A stretch of DNA of 64,000 bases. It comes from Eurosta solidaginis. Lineage: Eukaryota; Arthropoda; Insecta; Diptera; Tephritidae. The stretch lies in NCBI RefSeq assembly GCF_040869045.1, contig NC_090319.1, forward strand, positions 390,553,601 to 390,617,600, in the 5' to 3' direction. Positions 9,301 to 21,300 of the stretch are shown piece by piece. The stretch's first letter is position 1, and the number at the start of each line of letters is the position of its first letter. The notes beneath the pieces were generated by a model that did not search any database, was not told the DNA's origin, and saw nothing but the letters and a program-made list of their open reading frames with translations. The position numbers and the translations under genes are program-made.

Positions 9301-12300
9301 CGACGGAATCGTAACGAGAAGAGGAAGAGCGAATGATTTTTCGAAATCAGCTGTTTGTACGGAATTTGTGAACATTGGAACAAAATAAATTAAAGAAAAT
9401 TTGTAAAAAACACTGACAAACGTTTATATTTTATTATCCACGCCATTTTGTAAAAAAAAAACAATAGAATATATTGCCGCCATGTTATATTTTTTTGAGT
9501 GAAGTGCTTTCATAATTGTAAGTGCGTTTTTGTCGTTCCTTTGGCCAATTCTCTGCCGTGGCAACAAAGTTTTGTTAAAAGGGATTCCTGCACGAATATA
9601 GTTGACAATTTCTGAATTTTATGGATGCTAATTTCATTGCACTGGCCTAAAATACTTTATGAAGATTTATTTATTCTTTCCGCAAGGATTGTTTACGTTT
9701 TCGCTTCACCTTCCTCGACTCCGGCAGCTTTCTTTGGCATATAGCTGAACCCAACGAACAGTCACAAATTATAGCTGTCTATTATAATGGAATCAATAGC
9801 CGCGGCATTATTTGTGGAGTTGGAAAGCAACGCATACGAAAATTGACAGGCGAGAATGGAAAGGCAAATACTGCGAGACTTGTGTAATCCATTTGAGATG
9901 AGTGACGAATTGTAAGAAATTGAACTTAAAAAGTGGGTAAGTTTAATGACTTATTTTCTTATTTAGGTTCAAAAAAACTTTCGACTTAATAAGGATGCTT
10001 TCAAGTATGTGTTAGATGCTGTTGCGGGGCAAATACGTCCAAGGACTTCGACATCGACATGTTGATTTTGACCTGGAAACATATAAAAAATAATCATCAT
10101 CAAGCCTTCTACGTTTCTTAACAAGTTTTACTTACTTTTATGTTAAATTATGTTATAAATTAATAAAAAATAAAAAGAAAATATTTTTCCGCCAACTAAT
10201 TTGCAACTTAGAAAAACGGAACTACGATCGAAATGCAGAATATGCAAAATCGAACGATTCGAAGTTGGATCGAAAGAGATTGGAACACAGAATACCAAAT
10301 TTGCTAAATTGAAAAAATTCCAATCCAAGTCGAAATGCAGAATAGGGGTGATTGACAAAAATTTTGATGTAGAATACGTTGTTTCGATAAACCCTTCACG
10401 AGTTATTAATTTTTTAAAATAACATGATCAAAAACTCTGTTAATAACTAATGAAAAAAACATTTTTTTGCAAAAATATTTTGGGGAGATCGTTTTTACCT
10501 CCAAACCGATTAAAACCCGTATTAATCAATGAAAACTGAGATAATCGATTTTAAAGTGGCCCACTTGAGAAATTTTTAACCAATAGCATTATTCGCTTTA
10601 TAAAAAATTCCATCTTTTGCTGCGTACACTATGATTCTTAACTTGAGCCACTGTTTCGTAACAACTCTTGAGATTGTAGAGGTATGCTAGTTATCAACAT
10701 TAGCTCTAATGGCACTCAATCACAAATGCTTGTTGGGGATATTCGACGCCATTTCGAACGAACGCAAATCACCGATAGGTTAACTCACAAATCACACACA
10801 GAAGATTGCTCATTCACTAGTTCGAAATTGCTTCGTTCTGCGCACCTACGTCACACTTGACTGCTTCAGCGAATGAAAGAAAGAGAGAAAAAACAAGAGT
10901 TAAACGAAAATGACGTAAAAATTGCCCATAAAAAACAGCTGATCTTTTGTTTACATGCGCAATGCGCAATGTTGTGTGTGTGATTTGTGAAGTTAACTAG
11001 AGTTTAACCCTGCCAGATCGGCCGCTTAAGCTCAGCGTAATACTAATTTCACACAGACGGCTTATTGAATAATAAAGGCAATTTTCTACATTAAGACGCT
11101 TATTGAGCTCAATCTTCCCTACAAAATTCGAATATATTATTATTTCATTAGTAGCTAATCGAATGCCTAATGAAGTCAAAAGCACAATGCAACTCTGTTG
11201 GCAGCGTTCCGCTTCCGTTTCCGTTTCTTAGTTTTCAAAGCAAATGTCGTTGTGTGCATGGCGGAACGATACAAGGTGGCCGCATCGAACAGCTGATTAT
11301 AACCTTTTTTATTTGATTTGATACATCAACTACCGGCGCAGTACGATTTTGACATTTGTCCATCGAATTTACAACTACATGGAATTTTTTTTGTTTGTAG
11401 GTATGTCACCATGCTCCCACCTTGTATCGTTCCGCCATGATTGTCTGTCTCATCCTTCATACTAATCGAGCAGTTACTTCTGTGTGAAAGCAAAAAATTT
11501 ACGATTTCATTAGCAGGTGAAATGAGATCATTAAGTTTCTGTGTGAAAACAGTATAAACTTCAGTTAAAGTAGATTGAAAAACTGCAGAATAAGTTCAAG
11601 TGCAGTTTAACTGACAAACTGAGTTGAACTTTTACTGAAAAAACCGGGCCTAAAACTTGGTTACAAGAAACAAAGTACAACAGCCAAACACATAGCAACA
11701 AATAAACACAAAACAATAATAGCACCAAAGCAACAAACCCACAAAGAAGGTCAAACGACTAGAATTACTGACTCTTACCTGCAGTCAGCCACACAAATCG
11801 ATCAGTAAAAATCACCCTCTGTTCTGTTCTCTGCACATACACATAACTAAATATACACAACCATCAACTCTGACAATACCTGCTCATGTACCTACGAACT
11901 ATAAATACAAGACAAACGACAACAACAGATCAGACCGAAAATCGACACTGATGATGGCACAACGCCAAAACCGGTTTGTCTCGAAACCAAATTTGACAAG
12001 GGATGACGGAAAATCGTTCCAATATACATCATTTATCCCCTGTAGGAAAATCAACAAAACAAAATAAGTCATTTAAATTGCATGTATCTAACAGAAAGTG
12101 CAGATTTGCTTCAGGGCAGGCGATTTTCACATCTTAGAAGCAATTTTGATTTGTCATCCCTCTTAACATCTATGAAAAAACTTAAATTTGTTTACGCCTA
12201 CTAATAATAATAGAACAGACATTCAATGAAATGAGCTTGTTGGGTTTAATTTAAATGGCTTTTTTGGGCCCGGTTTCTTAGTAGTTGGTTAAGCTAAGCT

Positions 12301-15300
12301 TAAACTAGGTTTGCTTAAACTCTAGTCAAATTTAAACACAAGTTAAACTACTGAGCAGTTTTTCAGTCACAGTTTAGGGCCGCCTTTGGGGTAGGCTTTT
12401 TTGTACGGAAACACTGTGTTTTTATTTATATTTATTTACTATACTAAAGTCATTATTTATATTTATTTACTGTACTAGTGTAATTAAAAGTAACATGGTA
12501 ACATGGAAAAAATATTTCTGCAGCCTTAGAGAAATATATGTCTAGTTCCGGAGCTGATATCCAACATCTTGCCAATTATTCTTAAACCATAGATAGTTAT
12601 CAAGTTAATATTCAACTTCGTTCTCCAATCACTATCCAACCTTTGAGAAATTTTGTAAAATGTATACTTCTCGAGTTGATCTCCAACGTCTTTCTCAAAT
12701 TATTTTCCGACCTATGAGAGATTTTGAGAAATGTGCAGCTTTCAAATGCTTATCCAACACATTTCTCCAGTTTATATCCTACTTTGGATATCGAGTTGAA
12801 GTGGGTTGAAAAAAAATCTTCCCCGAAGTGGTACCACCACAGCCAACAGCTGTTTGTTGTGAGAAATAAACACCTGTTTGAAATCACTAAAGAAGCGCTA
12901 TTAATTAAAAGTAAGTTAAACATATTGGCGCATAATCATCGTCAAAATAAAATAGGTTTTAAATTTAGTTGTGACATAATTTTCTATGAGCTATCTGTCA
13001 AACAAGCTGCAACTAAATTTAAAACCTATTTTATTTCAACTATGAATATGCGCCATTTTATTTTCGTGAAAATACCGTTGCATTGTAATCTTACATTTGA
13101 GTCCAGTGAGAAAATGCACAGAACGTTACGATTCTCAAGTTGAGTCACTGTTTCGAAACAACTTTTGAGATTTTAGAAGTATGTATGCCTTGTTATCAAC
13201 ATGAGCTATAGTGGTACTTAAGCCCAAATGCATGTTGGGTATATGCGACGCCATTGCCAAGGAACGAAAATAACTGATAGGTTAAGTAGAGTTTAACCCT
13301 GTTAGATCAGCCGCTTAAGATCAGCTTAACCTTCAGTTAAAATATGTGGCGTTCCCACAAATCACACACAGAAGATTGCGCATGTAAACAAAAGATCAGC
13401 TGTTTTTTATGGGCAATTCATACGTCATTTTCCTTTAGCTCTTGTTTTTTCCTCTCTCCGTAGATGCGCGGAAAGAAGCAATTTTGAACTCGTAAATGCG
13501 CAATCTGGGTAGGTGATTTGTGTGGCGTTCCATTCAGTTATCGATCTCTGGCTCACGATCAAATCTCATTGGAACGATCGGGATCAACTTAACGAGAGCT
13601 GGTTGCATTAATATAAAATATCTGTTTTGTTGAAAATAGGAAGAAGAAACTTACACAAAAATTGAAGATACTGATAGAATTATTAACATTTAAATAGTTT
13701 CCACGTAAACAAACTATTTATTTGTTTACTCTTTCCGTGTTTTTGCTTTTAAATATGGCGAAGTCTTTTATGTATACACATATGTACACATATTTGCCGT
13801 CATCCAGTGAGTTTTACAGCTCCGGCTCACGCTCAATTCTCACGGCAATGCTCTGGATCATTGAGAGGCTTGAGAAGCAGGGGCAAAATCGTAACATCCG
13901 TGATCGTATAACTCGTCACGTAAAAACATGATTTTCGGATTTTGACATACGTGAACGTACTACTTCGATCGTAATTTTGGATCGTTCCACTTTCATTCGA
14001 ACACAAACTGGCGATCGTATACACACAAATTTCATTGAAAATATAAAAATATTCTTAAAATATTTGAATAAAAAAAAATATAATAAATTTCAAACTCTTA
14101 TTACATATTAACAAAGGTCGGATTCAAACAAGCTTAATCCAAGCCAAAAGGAAATATTGGCGGAATTCATGGCGAGACATCCGCTTTGGTATCGGCTTGC
14201 TTCAAATTTAACTTCCCCAGAAAGTAACTAAAAGCTTCGTAGGTTAAGCGAAATCTCTTCAAGAAACTGCAATAATTTTTTGTTACAAAGGAATAATACA
14301 TAAATGATATGCTTACGCTTTGTTCGATAAGTCCAAATGGTTACTACACTCTCTTAACCGCCTTCGGACTATCTTTTCATCGCCTTCGCTATTACTGGAG
14401 CTCAAACAAAATAATAAAATTTGGTCCACCGCAGTTATTTACTTTTTTTTATATTTTTGGCAACCAACTTGACAGTTCAAAATCTATTGTTAGCTAAAAA
14501 TACAATCCAAACTAATGCGGATCGTAATATTTATTGTGAATTGAAAAGAAATTACGTTCCGTTTGCTAGCGTATGTTATAATCCCATTTTGTTTATACGT
14601 TCGACGTATCACGTAATTTTCTTTCGTATGGTTGCCGATCCGTGATCGTATGTTACGATTCGAGCCCAGATGTGATATTTTCGCACCCGTGAAATGTGAT
14701 AGGCAGATGCCACCGCTGTTTTTCATTTAACTCATACGACGAAAGGCTAAGCAGCGACACCTATTTTTGAAAAAGTAGGTTTATTAAAGGCAGCGTTGCT
14801 AAACTAAAGACAAATAATTAACAAATTATCTGGCTCACAAATTGAACCAGACTTCTATCTGGATTTATCTGGCTCAAATCGTTGTTGTTGCATTTACATG
14901 CAAAATTATTTATCTGGCTCAGGCTCTTTGCCGCCGGATGATGGCTATTTATTTCAGTGTTACCATGGCTCAACTATATGGTTGGTTCATCTCACCAGCT
15001 GATTTTATTTTTTCCATTTCACTGGAGTAAGGATTGTCAGAAGGAGATGACAAACTCAAAATGAAACCACCAGATTGGCAACATTTTCTTACTAAACACA
15101 AAAGCGGCTAAGTTTTATGTTTTTATTCCATTACATTCGTCTAACACCAACACGCTGATTTTGACAATCTGAACAAAGGTATGTTGTTGCTGTAGAGATG
15201 AGCCATGAGTGCTACCAACTCAAAAACCATCATCCGGAGGCAAAGATCCTGGGCGAATAAATAATTTTGCATGTAAATGCAACAACAACGATTTGAGCCA

Positions 15301-18300
15301 GATAAATCCAGATAGAAGTCTGGTTCAATTTGTGAGCCAGATAACTTGTTCATTACTTGTCTTTAGCTTGGCAACGCTGCCTTTAATAAACGTACTTTTT
15401 CAAAAATAGATGACGCTGCTTAGCCTTTCGCCGTATGAGGTAAATGAGAACCATCGGCGACATCTACCTATCGCATTTCACGTGTGCGATAATATCACGA
15501 CCTCTGCTTCTCAAGTCTCTCAATGATCCAGAGCATTCCGGTGCGAATTGAGCGTGATCCGGAGCTGTAAAACTCACTGGATGACGGCTAAAAGTGGTTA
15601 GCTGTCAAAAAATCTATTACAGAAAAGAAAAATCTATTACAGAAAGAACTGCTATACGGATCAGAAATTGAACCAGATAAATATCAAGATCACAACGTTG
15701 TTGTTACATTTGCTTGTTAAATTTCTATCCGTATCTGGTTCACGCCTCATTGGAACGTAACTATAGACTGAAAAACTGCAGAATAAGTTTAAGCGTAGTT
15801 TAACTGACAAACTGCGTTGAACTTGCAGGTACTGAAAAACCGGGCCTTAAATTAATAATTTTAAACCATATATTCAATTTACATAGATGTCTCCACATTC
15901 AAACAATTTGGGTGCAAATTTGCTAAGTATATTATCAGACAATTCCGACGAAGTGGTTCTCCAATGCTTATCAGTTTTGGCTGAAATTTTAAGTTCATCA
16001 TATAATAAAGGTAATAAAATACATATTTATATACGTCATGTATTTAAATGCCAGTTATCAAATATGTCTATATTGCTAGTGCAATATCCCAATAAGCAGG
16101 ACAAACAGAAACTTTTTGACAGTCCTTCTATTTTCTCCACGTTAATAGCAGACACTCCGCGATCTTACAAATCAGTAGGCCGATATAACAACAAAAATTG
16201 TTTACAAAATATTTCTTCTAGGAATTTTTTATACAATGATCACGATCACTGTGAATACATACAAGTGGGGTATGTTTGATAAAAACGTTCACAATAGTAA
16301 ACAGCCTCGATCACCTGTTCAATCGCTGTTCGATTACTTAAATCATTTGCTCGGTAGTGTTTTTCAAACATTTTTGTAGACGAGTGGTATATTGCATTAT
16401 TTACATATTTTAAAATGTTCGTTTAACTGGCTGCTCACAATGAATAATAATATGTAGTCTGATTTTCTGTAGACACATTTAAAAGAAAAGCTGATTTGAA
16501 ACACAAACTTGCAATTCATGGCACTTCAATTTAATAACCGCGAGCAAAAAACAAACCCTTCTTTCATTCTCTGGCCATTCGCGACAGCCGTTCTCCCTGT
16601 CAGCTATATTTGACAGGTAGGAAAGGCAATGGTGGAGTATACACATTTTTCACTTGTATGAATTCACAATGAAAGTGTCATTGAATTTAACAGTTCTTTC
16701 ATAAATGAATGAAATAATGAGAATGAAAAAAAAATCAACCCTTTCAGAATTTCTTCAAAATGTTTAGATTTTAAATGTGTGAAAGATAGCTTTTATTTTT
16801 AAATAAAAGCCATCATTTGCATTAAAAACACGTCAAGAACAGTAGGATCTATGTACACTTAAAATATTTTGCAGCTTACCAACCCATGTTGTTGTTGTTT
16901 TAGCGATGAAGACACTCCCCGAAGGTTTTGGGGAGTTCTATCCATGTTTATGGTCTTTTTCCGAACATAGGTCCATTACGTTCCGGTAACAAGCATCATC
17001 ACGTTGATCGTTTTAGGTATCCAGGAGCTGGTATCATTCCCATTGAACCGAGGCACAATTAAGTTAAATACCATAAATGTTTCTGACTTTGAAACTCAAA
17101 CAGAAACCCCTTTCGAAACCAGTTTGTCGATGCTTACACGCGAATAACTCCAAAAGAGAATTTGCCGATAATTAGCAACAAAACTTTCGTATCTTGATGC
17201 AAGCAGAATCTCTTCAATAATCGTTTGTATATATACGTAACAAAAATAGTAAACAAAACCGTTATACAAAGTGAACAATGATGCACTACGTTGGATTTTC
17301 AGTATATTGGAACGAATTTATAGAAATTCCGCTTATTTCCAACCTTCTGCAAACGTTCGAATCACTAAATTGTCGAATAAATAACTCCAATATTCAGTAA
17401 TGCAAAATGGTCTTTTTTAGACTACTTACCGTATCTTAACTTCATAATAACACTTATACTTCACAACTAATTGCGTGTTTAAATCAAACTGATTACTGGC
17501 TACTCAGCTTGCGCTGCTTTTATACTCTCCGTTGCTTCATTTGCATATTTCTACTAAAGTCTAGACGTTTCGCTTTCTAGAACTGCTGTATCTCCTGCTT
17601 GGTAATTGAGCTACATATATGTATACATATTTGTAGTTTATAATGTTTCTCTTATAGTCATCTGTGTGTGAGTTATCTCTTCGTTGCCTTGTATGGATGT
17701 GGGTAAATGATGATTGATTTGATGTACACAAGAGTGGAAGCTTGTTTACTGTTGGTGTGCCTTTATTTACTTAGTATCAGCTTAGTGATACTAATATTCG
17801 TCACAATATTTTGTAAGGTTTCTCTGACATTCCTACATACAAATTATACTTGTTGGAAGCGCCAAAAATATCCTTTTTCTGGTGATATAAAATTTTAAAT
17901 ATAATTATAAGCCAATGTATGAAAAGGGGGTTTTTGGTTTCTAGCTCTAGAGTGCGAGGGTATATTGGAAATTCCAAGTACGAAGGGTTTATGTGCTCGA
18001 CTAGACCTACAAATTGCAGTATATCTCGCCAAGAGTGTATTTTCACTGTCAAAAAATGCAATTGATGCACTAAAATGCAGTTTTCTAAAAGCGCGCTTGG
18101 GGGACATTTCGTAAAATTTTATTGCTGAGCTTATTTTTAGCTCACAAAACAGGAATCTGAAAAAAATTTGAGGTGGTTGACTTCGAATAAAAACATAGTT
18201 AAGGCACCCCGTGGGTTATTGGCACGACTTGCATATGGAACGTCGCAAATTCTCGGGAATTTCGACTACCGTGGAAAATACTGTCAAGAAGAGTTTATGG

Positions 18301-21300
18301 TGTTATTCGCCAATTTTGAAACGTCTATTTGCTAAAATTGGCAAATCTACAATCAGGGCCGTAGAGAGAAAATACGGGCCCGAGACAAAATAATTTACGG
18401 GCCCCTAAAAAAAATCCACTAACACATTTGAATTAATGACGCCTCATTCATGAATCATTAGCCCTGTTTTTTAACACGCGCGTATACGTTTCGTTTGCGC
18501 GTGTAAAAAAACGCGTATCTTCGCTTAGATAATGCTTAGGAGACCCATCTAGCGGCTGTGGTTAAACAACTAGCTACAGCAACAGGGTGTACCGAAAAGC
18601 GGAGACGCAACGCTCTGATGGCCATAGGGTATAACATATAGCTGAATCAGTTGCGATGAATTGTGGACACACATAGAATACATAGAATTAGTGTAGAGGG
18701 TGACACAAAGACACATATTTCAGTTACATCTGAGTATAATGCGTATTGAAATTTAGTAGGACAAAATTTATGCGCAGCAATTTCAGAGGTGTATTTATAG
18801 TTTGTCCCTTAGCAGTCAATATAAAGTTTAAGCGTAAACGGATATACGCGTGTTAAAAAACACGGCTATTATTGATGGATTACGTAAAAAAAAACTTTTT
18901 TGCCACATCAACTAAATGATTTTTGGACTAAGAGCTGGGGGCCTACTCTGTATTGCGATGCGAAAGAAAAAATACGCGAAATCGCAAAATCGGTACTCTG
19001 TATCTTGACATTCGCATGTATATTTTGACTTTCGCATTCACATTTTGCCCATTCGCAATTTTTCTCCCTTTTCGCATTGCCGGCACTCTGTAAAGCGAAA
19101 ACGAATGTCAAACAGCATTCATTTTCGCATTTTTCTTGCTACAAGTAATAGGCATTCGCATTGTTCAAATATGTAAGTATTAATTGATGATTTTATAAAT
19201 TGATATCTGTATATTCATTTAAAAATATATAGGACAACTCAAAAAACAAAACAAACACAAAAGCAACAATTTTTAATCCTAGTGGACTTAAAATACATAA
19301 ATAAATAACAATTAAATCGAAACCACTTTTTTATAAAGCATTTCTATTTGAAATCATGTCATTTTTTATTTGTTCTCTGATACAACTAGCAATATTTCCC
19401 ATTCTATGATTTTCCACGTTTTATGTATTTATCACGTTCACTTCTTCCAGTTCAATTTCTGAACTGGGAGGATTTCTTCATTTAAATCAATCCTTTCTTC
19501 ATTTAAATCGTTCCATAATGCTACAGAATCCTTTTTTTAATTTGTTCAACAAAAATTGTAATCGCCTTGTTTCTTTTGTTCTCTTTCTTTGAGTTTGGTC
19601 AGTGATGCATACTCAAGCAAAAAATTAGCGAAAAATAAAAAAGCGACATTGTTAGCGATGCGATAGCGCTACAGAGTTCCAATTACCTTTCGCATCGCAA
19701 TTTATTTTCGCATCGCACTGCCTTTCGCATCGCAATACAGAGTAGGCCCCCTGAAAATAAAGTTAACACAGAATATTTACTATTTATACTATTTTATTGT
19801 AACGTAGAAATAAAATTCTCTTTTAACAGCCACATATTGTTTCAAATAATCTTTTCTAGTTATTTGGTAACATTTTAATACATTTCTGATAAATCAAATG
19901 ATGATTATAAATTTTTATTATTCAATATAGAAGGTACGGATATCAAAGAGTGGCTTTTCTTGCTTTTTTCGCTGCAAAATTTTTTATAATAATATCAAAG
20001 TTTAACTGTCTTGCCAAAACGGATTCACCACAAAGCGTGGCAAGTCCTGAAACTCGCTATTGAGATGAACACGACCCATGAAAGTTTTTTATTCCTGCAA
20101 GGACGCTGAAAAAACCTTCTGCACTAGTTACAGTGACAGGTATAGTGCAAAAGACACGTAAAGCAACACACATGTTGGGGAAAATTGCATACAGTTTTTG
20201 AACATAGGTGACATTTAGTAATTCCAATGGTGACAGACCTTTATCAAAATTTGCTTTGTAAATGTGTTTCAAGTGAATAATTTCGCAATCTAAGCTTTGT
20301 GAAACGTCCGACTTGTATTTTCGACAAATTTTGCTACGCTCGCCCGACCCGTAGTTTCATCCATGTCTTCAAATTGCCACAAAAAGGAAAACGTCTCGCT
20401 CAAAATTCACATAGCTGCAAATCGTTCAGTAATGCCAGTGATTACCGAATCAACGATCACCAGGAATGTATTGTGTTTAAAATCAGACTCTGAATCAGCC
20501 GTAATCATCTCATTTAAATTATGTTCAGAACGTCTTTTGGGTTTTCTCTTTCGAATGTCCGGAAACTTTGGCGAGATGTTCAATTGGATTACAATTGTTT
20601 TGCATTCGTTTAAAATTGTTTCCCATTGGTTCCTGATCAACTTCAAATCAGCTAATAAGGCATCTAGATGTCGGACCTCAAACAACATTCACCACATAAA
20701 TTGAGACTGTGGGTTGCACAAGGCGAGTAATCAGCATTCGAGTTTTTGCCGAGAATGTGACGTAATGCTCCTTTGTAAGCTCCTTTCATATTGGCGCCCT
20801 TATCGTTCCCTTGTGCACGACAATCTTTTAATGGGATTTCATGCTTACCTAGAGTATGGCAAATTGACCAGTTTTTTTGTTACAATTCACGAATGCCAAA
20901 TACCGTTCTTGAATTGTAAAATTGCTTCAATTGTAAAGTTGCTTTCGAGTTGAAATGGAGTTAGCGCATTATGAACGTATTCTGTTCATCGTGCCTAGCA
21001 TCAGGCGTAGTATCAACGATAATAGCAAAATACTTGGCTTTCTTGCGAGTTAGTGAACCTGTAAACGTTTGTGCTACTGTTTTGAAATCCTAACTTTCTC
21101 CAAATGATCTCTAAGTATCGGATCATAATGGCTTATGAGTTATAAGATGCCCAAAAAATTTCCATTGTTTCTTTCACCAGGATATATACTTTCGCCTTTG
21201 AAAGCTATGTCTCTTTCACCCAAAAATAAACTAGTGTCCAAAATCTTTATATATAAAAATCACGTGTCACATTGTTTGTCCGCGATGGACTCCTAAACTA

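Larger units (their letters stand above)
10620..11655 (+). repeat. Dispersed repeat R6, copy 1 (interrupted)
   Basis: Bases 10630-10785 and 10999-11050 match 13130-13345: TTGAGCCACTGTTTCG, ATTCGACGCCATT, then AGAGTTTAACCCTG. A Mutator-like MITE (10786-10989) and a foldback (11258-11439) interrupt it. The right end ACTGAAAAAACCGGGCC (to 11654) recurs at 15830-15846 and inverted at 55726. Confidence 0.55.

Noticed and set aside
12724..13143. 139-codon frame as a gene
   Set aside because: Its sequence is part of repeat R6 with an inverted, broken relative at 55790-59230; no domain is recognisable.
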